Source: CAWAMD01 sp963783045 (GTDB lineage: Bacteria > Actinomycetota > Nitriliruptoria > Nitriliruptorales > Nitriliruptoraceae). From it: a DNA stretch of 64,000 nucleotides. The notes under the pieces were generated by a model, which made no database searches, was not told where the DNA came from, and saw nothing but the letters and a program-made list of their open reading frames with translations. The position numbers were made by a program, and so were the translations under genes. Shown one piece after another: positions 53,489 through 62,885 of the stretch. The stretch's first letter is position 1. Each line of letters starts with the position of its first letter. The stretch lies in assembly GCA_963783045.1 (NCBI GenBank), contig CAWAMD010000009.1:248001-312000 (forward strand). Reading direction: 5' to 3'.

Positions 53489-53562
53489 CCGGCGGCAGAA
53501 ACCGCCGGAAGGCCCAGCGGCGGCCGGTGGCCAAGCGGCGGCCGGTGGCCCAGCGGCGGCCG
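53489..53562. repeat. Hairpin plus 18-bp tandem repeat between convergent genes
   Basis: A 7-bp hairpin (53489-53508) is followed by two 18-bp copies (53516-53533, 53534-53551, one mismatch) and an 11-bp third (53552-53562). It fills the gap between the hydrolase stop and the end of the response regulator on minus. Confidence 0.8.
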
Positions 53563-53563
53563 T

Positions 53564-54007
53564 TCAGAGGCGCTGGTAGCGGCGCTGCCAGGCCGGCACG
53601 TCGTCCTCGCCGTCGAGGACACGCCGGAACGACATGAGGTCCTCCGCCAGCGTCGCCGGCAGTCGACCGAGGTCGCCCTTGTCGTAGGCCGCGAACGCGC
53701 CCCGCAGCAGCAGCTCCTGCGCTCGGCTCGGCTCGAGGTGGGCCGAGAGGATCGCGACCATCGTCGACGGGGACCGGCGCAGGATCATCGGCAGCGCCAT
53801 CTCGCCGTCGAGCCGCGGCATCGACAGGTCGAGCAGCACCGTGTCGGGCTGGGTCTCGGCGACGACCTCGACTCCCGACCTGCCGTCTCTCGCGCTGCCG
53901 ACGACCGTGAACCCGCGGCGGGACAGCACCTTCTCGACGAGCAGAAGGATGTCGGGCTCGTCGTCGATCACGACGACCGTAGAAGCCCTCCCCGATCGGT
54001 GCTGCAT
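53564..54007 (-). CDS. CheY-like response regulator
   Basis: A 147-residue single receiver domain: VVVIDDEPDILLLVEKVL, phospho-Asp in LLDLSMPRLDGEMA, Ser in ILSAHLEP, Lys in AYDKGDLG. A short C-terminal helix (SFRRVLDGEDD) follows. It is divergent from a histidine kinase gene 137 bp away, the likely partner. There is no DNA-binding output. Confidence 0.9.
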   Translation of the reverse strand: MQHRSGRASTVVVIDDEPDILLLVEKVLSRRGFTVVGSARDGRSGVEVVAETQPDTVLLDLSMPRLDGEMALPMILRRSPSTMVAILSAHLEPSRAQELLLRGAFAAYDKGDLGRLPATLAEDLMSFRRVLDGEDDVPAWQRRYQRL

Positions 54008-54143
54008 CGCTCACGCTCGTACCCCCACGGACACGGGGTGGAGGATAGTGGCCGTCGGCCGCTCCGTCGCCATGCCCCGCTGGTTACGCTGCCGCTTCCC
54101 GCACGTCGGCACGACGATCCCGAGGGTGACGAGGGAGGGACGC

Positions 54144-55334
54144 ATGTCCGCGACCGCCGAACTCCCCACCGACGAGGCGGCGCGTCTCGCCGCGGTGCGG
54201 CGCTACGACATCCTCGACACGCCGCCCGACGGCGCGTTCGACCGGGTGACGGCGCTCGCGGCCCGCTTCTGCCGAACCCCCATCAGCACGATCACGATCG
54301 TCGACGAGGACCGGATCTGGTTCAAGTCGTGCCGTGGCGTCGAGGTGGACCAGATCGGACGCGACCCGGGCCTGTGCGCGTCGGCGATCCTGCAGAGTGG
54401 CGCCTACACGGTGGCCAACGCGATCGAGGACCCGCGGACCCTCGACAATCCGCTCGTCCGCGGCGAGCTCGGTCTTCGCTTCTACGCCGCGGTGCCCCTG
54501 CGCACGGCCGACGGGCACAACCTCGGCACGCTGAACGTCATCGACGTCGAGCCGCGCGAGATCACCGACGGCGAGCTCGACACGCTCGCCGACCTGGCCG
54601 CGGTCGTCATGGACGAGCTCGAGCTGCGCCTCGCGGCCCAACGCAGGATCGAGCTGGAGGCCGCGCGCGAGGCCGCGGCCCTCCGCGCGTCGATCGTGGC
54701 CGGCATCTCCCACCAGATGCGCACGCCCATCGCCGTCCTCCACGGCATCGCCAGCCTCGAGCCCGGCGACGACGCCGAGCGCGGCGACCTGCGCACGATG
54801 ATGCGACGCCACGTCCGCGAGCTCGACTGGCTCGTGAACCAGTTCCTGGACTTCACGACGATCGAGGCCGGCGGCCTGCCGATCCTGCGACAGCAGCCGA
54901 CCAACGTCGCGGCTCTGGTGGCAGATGCGGTCGACACCATCGCGACCGCGGTGCCCGTGGCCGTCGAGCAGGACGGGTCCCTGCCGCCGGCGGCCGTCGA
55001 TGCCCAGCGCACGCGGCAGATCCTCGCGGAGCTGCTGAACAACGCCGTGCGCGTGAGCCCGTCCGGCGCCGAGGTGCGGGTGCGGGTCCGGGCGAGCAGC
55101 GAGGGAACCGTCAACGTCTCGGTGGACGACGAGGGGCCCGGCGTTCCCGCCTCCGAACGGTCGCGAATCTTCGACAAGTTCCGCCGCGGCGACGAGAGCA
55201 CGGGCAGCGGCATCGGCCTGTACGTGGCCCGCACCCTCGCCCGGGCGCAGGGTGGACGGATCGAGGTGGGCGAGTCGCCGGAGGGGGGCAGTCGCTTCAC
55301 CCTCGTCCTTCCGGTTCACAGCGACAGGCCCTAG
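54144..55334 (+). CDS. GAF-domain histidine kinase
   Basis: A 396-residue cytosolic sensor kinase. A GAF domain (about residues 15-160) starts RRYDILDTPPDGAFDRVT, a form shared with PAS/GGDEF sensors that read light or redox. The phospho-His is in GISHQMRTPIAVLHG, N box ELLNNAVRVSP, G1 DDEGPGVP and G2 GSGIGLYVARTL. It has no membrane segment. Next to the divergent receiver, it probably phosphorylates it. Confidence 0.92.
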   Translation: MSATAELPTDEAARLAAVRRYDILDTPPDGAFDRVTALAARFCRTPISTITIVDEDRIWFKSCRGVEVDQIGRDPGLCASAILQSGAYTVANAIEDPRTLDNPLVRGELGLRFYAAVPLRTADGHNLGTLNVIDVEPREITDGELDTLADLAAVVMDELELRLAAQRRIELEAAREAAALRASIVAGISHQMRTPIAVLHGIASLEPGDDAERGDLRTMMRRHVRELDWLVNQFLDFTTIEAGGLPILRQQPTNVAALVADAVDTIATAVPVAVEQDGSLPPAAVDAQRTRQILAELLNNAVRVSPSGAEVRVRVRASSEGTVNVSVDDEGPGVPASERSRIFDKFRRGDESTGSGIGLYVARTLARAQGGRIEVGESPEGGSRFTLVLPVHSDRP

Positions 55335-55369
55335 CCTGCGGCGGCCGACCGTCGATCTCCGGAGGCGTC

Positions 55370-56233
55370 GTGGACGTCGCGCTTGCCACCTGCCGGCACC
55401 TGCCGGTCGCCGACCAGGACAACCCGCCGCTGCTCGACGCCCTGCGCAGCCGGGGTGTGGACGCGCAGCTACGTATCTGGGACGACGCCGACGTCGACTG
55501 GTCGGAGCCGGCGATGGTCGTCATCCGCACGACCTGGGACTACACGGGCCGCCGCGATGCCTTCGTCGACTGGGCCCGGCGGGTCGGCGAGACGACGTCC
55601 CTGTGGAACTCCTCCGAGGTGGTGCGCTGGAACACGCACAAGGGCTACCTCATCGAGCTCGAGGAACGCGGCGCCCCCGTCGTGCCCACCGCCTGGCTCG
55701 GACAGGGCGACCGCATCGACCTGCCGGCCCTGCTGCGCAGCCGGGGGTGGCCGCACGCGATCGTGAAGCCCGCCGTCGACGTCGGGGGCGAACGACTGCT
55801 GCGGGTCGCGCCCGAGACGGTCGAGCTCGCGCAGCATCATCTCGACGCGATCCTCGCGACCGGCGACGCGATGGTGCAGCCCGAGATGACCGCGGTGCAG
55901 ACGCAGGGCGAGCTCTCCATCGTCTTCATCGACGGCCAGTACTCGCACGCCGTGAACAAGCGGCCCGCGTCGGGCGAGATCCGGGTCCACATCGAGCGGG
56001 GCGGCCGCTACGAGTCGGTGTTGCCCGACGACGACACGCTCGCGCTGGCACGCTGGATCCTCGAGGTCAGCGGCCACGAGTACCTCTACGCCCGGGTCGA
56101 CCTCATCCCGGACGCCAGCGGCACGTGGCAGCTCGCGGAGCTCGAGGTGACCGAACCGAGCCTGTACTTCTTCCAGGACGAGACCGCCGCCGGGCGACTC
56201 GCGGATGCGATCGTGGCGCGGCTTCCCGGTTGA
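55370..56233 (+). CDS. ATP-grasp domain protein (RimK/DcsG-like)
   Basis: A 287-residue ligase-like enzyme. After an N-terminal lobe (VVIRTTWDYTGRRDAF), the ATP-grasp part has HAIVKPAVDVGGER, EMTAVQTQGELSIVFIDG and VDLIPDASG, then LAELEVTEPSLYF with the metal-binding Glu. It joins an acid to an amine using ATP; substrate unknown (D-cycloserine DcsG and glutathione synthetase are relatives). GTG 55370 follows GGAGG. Confidence 0.85.
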   Translation: MDVALATCRHLPVADQDNPPLLDALRSRGVDAQLRIWDDADVDWSEPAMVVIRTTWDYTGRRDAFVDWARRVGETTSLWNSSEVVRWNTHKGYLIELEERGAPVVPTAWLGQGDRIDLPALLRSRGWPHAIVKPAVDVGGERLLRVAPETVELAQHHLDAILATGDAMVQPEMTAVQTQGELSIVFIDGQYSHAVNKRPASGEIRVHIERGGRYESVLPDDDTLALARWILEVSGHEYLYARVDLIPDASGTWQLAELEVTEPSLYFFQDETAAGRLADAIVARLPG

Positions 56234-56332
56234 CCGGTCGTCCGTCCGCCGGCACGGTGGCTGCGAAGGAAGGCTGAGGAGGTCGGCGCGTGCCCGCCCG
56301 ACGCACACCCGGCCCGTGACGAGGGATCTCCT

Positions 56333-57247
56333 ATGGCAGACCGCATCCGAGTGGCCGTCTCCGGCTCGACGGGACTGATCGGCGAGGGGCTGGTGTCCGC
56401 CCTGCAGGCCGACGGACACCGCGTCCATCGGCTCGTACGTTCCCGCGACGCCGCTGCGGGGACCGATGATGTCTACTGGTCGGTCGAGCGCGGCGAGATC
56501 GACGCCGAGGCGCTCGAGGGAGTCGACGCCGTCGTCCACCTCGCCGGCGAGCCGATCCAGTCGGCCCGGTGGACCCCCGAGGTCAAGCGCCGGATCATGG
56601 ACTCCCGCAGCCAGGGGACCGGTCTGCTGGCGCAGACGCTCGCCGCCCTCGACGACAAACCGGCGGTGCTCGTGTCCGGGTCGGCGATCCACTGGTACGG
56701 CAACGACCGGGGCGACGAGGTCCTCACCGAGGCGTCGTCGGCCGGCGACGGCTTCCTCCCGGAGGTGGTCCACGTCTGGGAGGACTCGGCGACCATCGCG
56801 GCCGAGGCGGGCATCCGGGTCGTCCACCCGCGCACGGGGATCGTGCTGGACCGGTCCGGTGGGGCCCTCGCGAAGATGCTGCCCTTCTTCAAGCTGGGTG
56901 TCGGTGGCCGCATCGGGTCGGGGCGACAGTGGATGTCGTGGATCTCCTACGAGGACGAGATCCGGGCGCTCCGCGAGCTCGTGCACAACGAGTCGCTGTC
57001 CGGGCCGGTCAACCTCACGGGGCCGGCGCCTGCCCGCAACGCCGCGTTCACGAAGGCGCTCGGCCGGGTGATCCACCGCCCCACGCTGCTGCCGATCCCG
57101 CGCTTCGGGCCGAAGATCCTCTACGGCGAGATGGGCGAGCTGCTCGCGCTGGGCAGCCTGCGGGTCGAGCCGGCGAAGCTGCGCGAGGCCGGTTTCGACT
57201 ACCACCACACGGACGTCGAGAGCGCCCTGCGGGCGGCGACGGCCTGA
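56333..57247 (+). CDS. TIGR01777-type NAD-dependent epimerase/dehydratase
   Basis: A 304-residue SDR-fold protein. VAVSGSTGLIGEGLVSAL binds the cofactor; VDAVVHLAGEPIQSARWTP, ALDDKPAVLVSGSAIHWYG and VHPRTGIVLDRSGGAL are the marks of the TIGR01777 (YfcH-like) family. A DUF1731-like C-terminus (ALGRVIHRPTLLPIPRF, then LLALGSLRVEPAKLREAGF) closes it. Physiological substrate unknown. Confidence 0.92.
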   Translation: MADRIRVAVSGSTGLIGEGLVSALQADGHRVHRLVRSRDAAAGTDDVYWSVERGEIDAEALEGVDAVVHLAGEPIQSARWTPEVKRRIMDSRSQGTGLLAQTLAALDDKPAVLVSGSAIHWYGNDRGDEVLTEASSAGDGFLPEVVHVWEDSATIAAEAGIRVVHPRTGIVLDRSGGALAKMLPFFKLGVGGRIGSGRQWMSWISYEDEIRALRELVHNESLSGPVNLTGPAPARNAAFTKALGRVIHRPTLLPIPRFGPKILYGEMGELLALGSLRVEPAKLREAGFDYHHTDVESALRAATA

Positions 57248-57257
57248 CCCTCGCGTG

Positions 57258-58589
57258 CTAGTGGGCGTGCGGTTGCCGGGCCGCGAGGGAGCGGCGCGTG
57301 CTGAAGACCGTCGCCCCGCCGAGGGCGAGGGTCGCCGCGGCCGCCGACCACGCCACCGCATAGGACGAGCCGGTCACGATCGCCCCGAAGGCGAGCGGCC
57401 CGAGCGCCCCGCCGGCGGACAGTCCGGTCAGCACGATCCCCGCGGCCGCCGCGGGCGCGTCCGGGCGGGCGCGCACGACGGTGAGGAACGCGAGTCCCGT
57501 CCACCCCCAGCCGCCGCCCAGCAGCACGACGGCGCCCAGCAGGGTCACCAGCGGTGGCCCGCTGACCGCCAGCAGCGCCGCACCCACGGCGCCGGCGGCG
57601 AGCATCGACGCGACGGCGCGCACCGGCACCCCGGCCGTCCCGCCGGTGTCGGCCCGCCGCCCCATCACGATCCGCATGGCGATGCTCGCGACGCTGGCCG
57701 CTGACAGCACCCCGCCGGCGGCGGGCACGGACAGCCCGAGCGCGGTCGACGCCGGCACGAGGAACGTCGCCGCGGCCGTGGCAGCACCGGTGCCGAGACC
57801 GGCGCCGGCGGCGAAGCGCACCACCGCGGCGGACGCGACCCGCCGGCGTGGCGGCGTGCGACGGGGCGGTCCGAGGCCAGCCGACTCCTGCGTCTCCCGT
57901 GGCTCGGCCGCCGGCGTTGCTGACGCCTCCTGGCGGGAGGGCACCCGCCCGCCGGGCATCACCGCCCACACGACCGCGGCCACGCCGAGCGCCGACACGA
58001 ACGTGGCCCGCCACCCGAGCATGACGGCGACGGTGGGCAGCGCGAGACCGGCCAGCAGCGACGCGCCCGGCACGCTCGCCTCCTTGATCCCGAAGGCGAG
58101 GCCCTGCCGGCGGGGCGGCACCCGGTCGGCGAAGGCCCGCGCCGCGCCCGTGTCCACGAGCCCCACGGCCGCACCCACCGCCACCATGGCGAGGGCCAGC
58201 TGCCACCAGGACTGCGCGAACGCGCCCATGGCCGCCGTGGCGAGCCCCGTGATCGTCACGCCGATGCGCAGCGCCCGCGGGCCTCCCAGCCGCTCGCTGA
58301 CCCGTCCGGCCGGCGCGGCCGCGACGCCGGCGGCTGCGAACATGACCGTCACGGCGGCACCGATCGCCGTCTCTCCCAGTCCGAGCTCGGCCCGGATCGG
58401 GTCGCTCAGGGCCCCGAGCAGGAAGACCGGCAGCGTCGCCGTCGTCAGCGCCGACGCGCCGGCGAGCACGGTCCGCAGCGCCCCGGTCGCCCCGTCGCCC
58501 CGTCGCCGCTCCCGCACCGTCACCTCGTCTGGCACGTCCGCCTCGTCCCGGTCGTCCGTCTCGCCCCGCACGTCCGCCTCGTCGCCCAT
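57258..58589 (-). CDS. MFS transporter
   Basis: A 443-residue, 12-helix major facilitator protein with a 35-residue acidic N-terminal tail before helix 1 (LAGASALTTATLPVFLLG). The loop 2-3 motif region is AGRVSERLGGPRALRIG, and the central loop is Arg/Pro-rich. It would export or import a small molecule; cargo unknown. ATG 58589 lies inside a palindrome shared with the divergent ATPase start; an in-frame GTG at about codon 24 may be the true start. Confidence 0.85.
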   Translation of the reverse strand: MGDEADVRGETDDRDEADVPDEVTVRERRRGDGATGALRTVLAGASALTTATLPVFLLGALSDPIRAELGLGETAIGAAVTVMFAAAGVAAAPAGRVSERLGGPRALRIGVTITGLATAAMGAFAQSWWQLALAMVAVGAAVGLVDTGAARAFADRVPPRRQGLAFGIKEASVPGASLLAGLALPTVAVMLGWRATFVSALGVAAVVWAVMPGGRVPSRQEASATPAAEPRETQESAGLGPPRRTPPRRRVASAAVVRFAAGAGLGTGAATAAATFLVPASTALGLSVPAAGGVLSAASVASIAMRIVMGRRADTGGTAGVPVRAVASMLAAGAVGAALLAVSGPPLVTLLGAVVLLGGGWGWTGLAFLTVVRARPDAPAAAAGIVLTGLSAGGALGPLAFGAIVTGSSYAVAWSAAAATLALGGATVFSTRRSLAARQPHAH

Positions 58590-58606
58590 AGGCTCGGAGC
58601 CTATGG
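58586..58606. promoter_or_regulatory. 21-bp palindrome covering both divergent start codons
   Basis: Arms CCATAGGCTC/GAGCCTATGG around a single G. The left arm contains the MFS start codon (58587-58589, minus) and the right arm the ATPase start (58603-58605, plus), 13 bp apart. A dimeric regulator could bind here, or one start is misplaced. Confidence 0.6.
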
Positions 58607-61152
58607 CAACGTCGTCCGACCCTCCTGCAGACACGTCCGCGCCCCACCACGCCCACCCGGCTGCCGACGTGGCTGCTCGCCTGGGCGTCGACCCGGCGGT
58701 CGGCCTCTCGTCGCAGGAGGTGGTCCGCCGCCGCGAGCGGCACGGCCGCAACGAGCTCGCCGACAAGAGCGGCACGCCGGTCTGGCGGCTGCTGTGGCGA
58801 CAGGTCGCCAACGCGGTCGTCGTCCTGCTCGTGGCGGCCGGCGTGGCCGGGCTGCTCGTGGGCCAGGTCATCGAGGCCGTCGCCATCCTGGTGGTGCTGG
58901 TCGTCAACACGGTCGTCGGGTTCGCCACCGAGTACCAGGCGGCCCGCTCGATGGCGGCGCTGCGGCACCTGCTGCACACCGTCGCCGAGGTCGAACGTGA
59001 CGACCGGCGCGACGAGATCGACGCAGCCGAGCTCGTCCCCGGAGACGTGGTGGGCATCGAGGCCGGCGAGCAGGTCCCGGCCGACCTGCGGCTCCTCGAA
59101 GCCGAGGACCTCCGGGTCGACGAGGCCGGGCTCACGGGGGAGAGCGAGGCCGTCACGAAGGACCCGGCGGCCGTGGCGGCAGACACGGCCCTCGCCGACC
59201 GAACGTCCATGTGCTTCATGGGGACGACCGTGGTGCACGGGCGGGCTCGCGGCGTCGTGGTCGCGACCGGCACGGCCACCGAGATGGGCCGGGTCGCCGA
59301 CCTCGCGGCGTCGGCCGGTGCCGGCGCGGCGCCGCTGCAGGCCGGCCTCGACCGTCTCAGCCGGCGGCTGTCGGTCGTGGTCGTCCTGGGCGCCGGCGTG
59401 CTGCTGGGGATCGGCGTGCTGCGCGGCCGGGAGGTGGCCGAGGTCGTCGAGATCGCCGTCGCGCTGGCCATCGCGGTGGTCCCGGAGGGGCTGCCCGCCG
59501 TCGCCACGCTCACGCTGGCCGTCGGGATGCGACGGATGGCCGCCGGCAACGCGCTCGTCCGCCGCCTCCCCGCCGTCGAGACCCTCGGCGCCACGACCGT
59601 CGTCTGCTCCGACAAGACGGGCACGCTCACCCGCAACGAGATGGATGTCGTCGACGCGGTCCTGGCTGACGGCGTCGACCAGCGTGACCTGTGGCGCTCG
59701 GCCGTGCTCTGCAACGACGCGGACGTCGACGTGGACGGCGATCCGGTGGGCGACGCCACGGAGGTCGCGCTGCTCGAGGCCGCCGGCGCGCGCGGGATCG
59801 ACTGGCGGGATCTGCGGGAGCGCCACGCCCGGACCCGCGAGGTGCCGTTCGAGTCCGACACGAAGCGGATGGCCGTCGTCGTCGACGGTGTCGTGCACGT
59901 CAAGGGGGCGCCGGAGGCCCTGGTCGACCGGCGGACGTACCCGGACCTGGCCGCGGCGGCCGACCGGATGGCCGAGCGGGCGCTGCGCACCCTGGCCGTC
60001 GCGCGGCGTGTCGCCCCGTCGGCCGACGCCCCCGACGACGTCCTGTTCGACGACCTCGAGTTGCTCGGCGTGGTGGGGATGCAGGACCCACCCCGAACCG
60101 CCGCCGTGAGCGCGGTCGGGGAGCTGCACGCCGCCGGCATCCGCACCGTCATGATCACCGGTGACCGCCCCGACACGGCCCGGGCGATCGCCGACGAGCT
60201 CGACGTATCGCACGGCCGGGCGATCACCGGCCGCGAGCTCGCGGGCATGTCGGACGAAGACCTGCGCGCCGTCGTCGGGGACGTGGAGGTGTTCGCCCGT
60301 GTCGATCCGGAACACAAGCTCCGGATCATCGCCGCGCTGCAGGACGCGGGGGAGGTGGTGGCCGTCACCGGCGACGGTGTGAACGACGCGCCGGCGCTCA
60401 GCCAGGCGGACGTGGGCGTGGCGATGGGGTCCGGGACCGACGTCGCGAAGGAGGCGGCGGACATCATCCTCCTCGACGACGAGTTCGACACCATCGAGAC
60501 GGCCGTCGCGGAAGGGCGACGGATCTTCGCGAACATCCGTCGCTTCGGGCAGTTCCTGTTCTCGTGGCACGTCGCCGAGGTCACCGTCATCACCGCCGCC
60601 CTCGCCGGGGGCTTCGCCCCGCCGCTGGCCGGACTCATGATCCTGTGGAACAACCTGGTCATCGACGTGCTGCCGTCCTTCGCGCTCGCCCTCGAGCCCA
60701 GCCGCGCCGACGTGATGCGAGAGCCGCCCCGCGACCCCGCGACGCCGGTCATCGACGCCTGGGTCGTGCGGCGCATCGTCGCTCAGGCGGCGCTCGTGGC
60801 CGGCGCCGGCCTCGGGGCCTTCTGGCTCGGGACGGCACCGCTCGGCCTCGAGCCCGGCGGCGCGCAGACCATGACGTTCGTCGCCATGTCCCTCGGTCAG
60901 ACGCTCGCCGTCTTCAACGCGCGTCACGATCGTGGGTCCGGGTTCAGCGGCGCGTCCCGCAACCGGTGGCTGTGGGGAGCGCTGATGGTTACCGCCGCCC
61001 TCGAGGCCCTGGCGCTCGGCGTGCCCATGATCGCCGACACGCTCGGTCTGAGCGGTCTGCCTGCCGTGGGCTGGGGCGCTGCCGCGCTGCTCGGCCTGCT
61101 CCCCGTGACGGTGACCCAGGCATGGCGCCTCGGGCGACAGGCCAGGGTGTGA
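58603..61152 (+). CDS. P-type cation ATPase (type IIA-like)
   Basis: An 849-residue pump. TGES near residue 177, phospho-Asp in CSDKTGTLTRNEM near 336, ITGDRPDTA and VTGDGVNDAPALS (near 589). Helix 4 reads VVPEGLPAVATLTLAVG and helix 6 ILWNNLVIDVLPSFALALE, as in Ca2+/Mn2+-type ATPases. It differs from the type IIC pump at 22579. ATG 58603 is preceded by GGAG at a tight 3 nt. Ion is inferred. Confidence 0.9.
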   Translation: MATSSDPPADTSAPHHAHPAADVAARLGVDPAVGLSSQEVVRRRERHGRNELADKSGTPVWRLLWRQVANAVVVLLVAAGVAGLLVGQVIEAVAILVVLVVNTVVGFATEYQAARSMAALRHLLHTVAEVERDDRRDEIDAAELVPGDVVGIEAGEQVPADLRLLEAEDLRVDEAGLTGESEAVTKDPAAVAADTALADRTSMCFMGTTVVHGRARGVVVATGTATEMGRVADLAASAGAGAAPLQAGLDRLSRRLSVVVVLGAGVLLGIGVLRGREVAEVVEIAVALAIAVVPEGLPAVATLTLAVGMRRMAAGNALVRRLPAVETLGATTVVCSDKTGTLTRNEMDVVDAVLADGVDQRDLWRSAVLCNDADVDVDGDPVGDATEVALLEAAGARGIDWRDLRERHARTREVPFESDTKRMAVVVDGVVHVKGAPEALVDRRTYPDLAAAADRMAERALRTLAVARRVAPSADAPDDVLFDDLELLGVVGMQDPPRTAAVSAVGELHAAGIRTVMITGDRPDTARAIADELDVSHGRAITGRELAGMSDEDLRAVVGDVEVFARVDPEHKLRIIAALQDAGEVVAVTGDGVNDAPALSQADVGVAMGSGTDVAKEAADIILLDDEFDTIETAVAEGRRIFANIRRFGQFLFSWHVAEVTVITAALAGGFAPPLAGLMILWNNLVIDVLPSFALALEPSRADVMREPPRDPATPVIDAWVVRRIVAQAALVAGAGLGAFWLGTAPLGLEPGGAQTMTFVAMSLGQTLAVFNARHDRGSGFSGASRNRWLWGALMVTAALEALALGVPMIADTLGLSGLPAVGWGAAALLGLLPVTVTQAWRLGRQARV

Positions 61153-61203
61153 GCCGCCCATCCCCTCTACCGTGGTCGGCAGCGAGCAGAAGGGGCTGCG
61201 GCC

Positions 61204-61422
61204 ATGACCGACATCCACGCGAACCGGGCACGGGAGGCGGAGCAGCGGGCCGAGCGTGCCGAGCAACGGCTCCAGCATGAGCGGGAACGGGCGGATGCGG
61301 CCCGTGACGGCGACGACGCGGTGATGCACGAGCAGGCGGCGTCCGAGCACGAGTACGCCGTCGACCTCCAGCGACGCCACGCGCGTCACGAGCAGGAGGC
61401 GGCCGCCAAGTTCGACGACTGA
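61204..61422 (+). CDS. Small charged helical protein
   Basis: A 72-residue protein almost wholly Glu, Arg, Ala, His, Gln and Asp in a heptad-like pattern (REAEQRAERAEQRLQHERER), so a single long coiled coil. It has no Cys, Trp or hydrophobic core. Reasonable G-rich sequence precedes ATG 61204. It lies 51 bp after the ATPase on the same strand. Function unknown. Confidence 0.65.
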   Translation: MTDIHANRAREAEQRAERAEQRLQHERERADAARDGDDAVMHEQAASEHEYAVDLQRRHARHEQEAAAKFDD

Positions 61423-61485
61423 CGGTTGTCGCCGCCGTTCGAGGGGTAGCGGATCGGCCTCAGACCGACCGCGCTCAGACCCTGC

Positions 61486-62826
61486 TCAAGCCGACCGGCC
61501 CTCGCTCGACGCGTCCGGAAGGCCGGCGCTGCGTCCGGCCAGCGCGATCGCCTCCGCCCGGGTCTCGACGCCCAGCTTCCGGTACAGCGTCGCGAGACGT
61601 CGCTTCACGGTGCGCGGCGAGAGGTGCAGCTCGTCGGCGACGTCGGCCGTCGTCGCGCCTTCGCTGATCCGCTGCAGGAGCAGCCGCTCCTCCGGCTCGA
61701 GCCCCTGGAGCGCGGTGTGGCGCTGCAGCGCCTGCCCGAGCACGTCGTCTGCGAGGCCACGTGGCATCGTCACCCAGTGGTTGGCTGTCCCGAGCAGCGG
61801 TCCCAGCAGCTCGTTCGGTGAGGTCGTCGCCGGCAGCACGCTGTCCGCGCCGGCCGCCAGCGCCGCGAGCTGGGCCTCCGGTCCGCCGGCGACGATCGCG
61901 AGGATGCGGATCCTCGGGTGCTGCTTCCGGAGGCGCTGGAGCCGGGGGATGTCGCCCTCGGTGATCTCGAGCAGTGCGGCGTGCGGCCCGTCGTCGAGGA
62001 GGTCATCGATCTCCTCGATCGTGCGTGTCGTCGCGATGCGTACGTGCACGCCGAAGCTCGCGGTGAGCAGGGTCTTCAGGCCGTGGACGTAGAGGTCGTC
62101 GTGGTGGGCGATGATGGCACGCAGGGGCACGTCGGCGTGGACGGGGGCGGGCTCCGGCCACGGGCCCGAGGAGGGAGGGGCGGCCGGCACGACGACCCAG
62201 CGCAGCGACTCCGCTCGGCCGTCGTGGCCGCGCACGACGGATACCGAGACCCGCACCGGCAGTACGACGCCCCGGAGGGTCTTGAGCCGGAAGGCCCCAA
62301 CGTCCACGTTCCCCGTCGACGCGAGCGCGTTCAGCCACTGTCGGACCGACTGCCGGTCAGGCTCGGCGACCACCGTCGTCAGCGGACGGCCGGCGAGCCG
62401 GTCCGCCGTCTCGCCGATCCACCGGGCGGCGAGGTGGTTGCAGTCGCGGATGATGCCCTTCTCGTCGCTGACGAGATAGGCGACCGGGGCATGCTCGAAG
62501 AGCTCACGGTCGCGGCGTCGCTGCTCGAGCAGCTCGACGAACGCCTCCTCGAGCTGCTGGGAGCTGGCCCGGAGCTCCTCCTCGGCGACCTGCCGCTCCT
62601 CGAGGTTCGACTCCAGCGCGTCGACGAGCTCCTTCACCACCGTCGGATCGCTGGCACCGTCGATCTCCAGCCGGCGCAGCAGGTCGAAGGCGCGGGTGTC
62701 CTCGCGAGCCCGTCGATGCAGCAGTGACTCGAGGGCGTCGGCGGTGATCGAGACGCGCGTGCGATCGGCCGGTCCCTCGGGTCGCCGGTCGTCAGCCGCG
62801 TCGTGGTGGGTGTCCTTGGCGTCCAT
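61486..62826 (-). CDS. PAS-containing LuxR-family regulator with a degenerate receiver
   Basis: A 446-residue cytosolic protein. Residues 1-105 are helical; a PAS domain follows (RELFEHAPVAYLVSDEKGII, then CNHLAARWIG). A receiver-like domain has AHHDDLYVHGLKTLL, but the phospho-Asp position reads ALLEIT, so Glu replaces Asp. The C-terminal HTH is LuxR type: ADVADELHLSPRTVKRRLAT. It likely acts without phosphorylation, sensing through PAS. GGGGG precedes ATG 62826. It is next to a CheR-PAS sensor on the same strand. Confidence 0.85.
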   Translation of the reverse strand: MDAKDTHHDAADDRRPEGPADRTRVSITADALESLLHRRAREDTRAFDLLRRLEIDGASDPTVVKELVDALESNLEERQVAEEELRASSQQLEEAFVELLEQRRRDRELFEHAPVAYLVSDEKGIIRDCNHLAARWIGETADRLAGRPLTTVVAEPDRQSVRQWLNALASTGNVDVGAFRLKTLRGVVLPVRVSVSVVRGHDGRAESLRWVVVPAAPPSSGPWPEPAPVHADVPLRAIIAHHDDLYVHGLKTLLTASFGVHVRIATTRTIEEIDDLLDDGPHAALLEITEGDIPRLQRLRKQHPRIRILAIVAGGPEAQLAALAAGADSVLPATTSPNELLGPLLGTANHWVTMPRGLADDVLGQALQRHTALQGLEPEERLLLQRISEGATTADVADELHLSPRTVKRRLATLYRKLGVETRAEAIALAGRSAGLPDASSEGRSA

Positions 62827-62885
62827 GTGGCCCCCTTGGCACGTGCCGCCGCGGCGAGCGTGGCCCCTCTGGGACACCGGGACGT

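Noticed and set aside
57199..61389. Very long minus-strand open frame opposite the MFS and ATPase genes
   Set aside because: Over most of its length it is antisense to an ATPase with all catalytic motifs; composition is Arg/Gly/Asp-rich as expected for a shadow frame in high-GC DNA.
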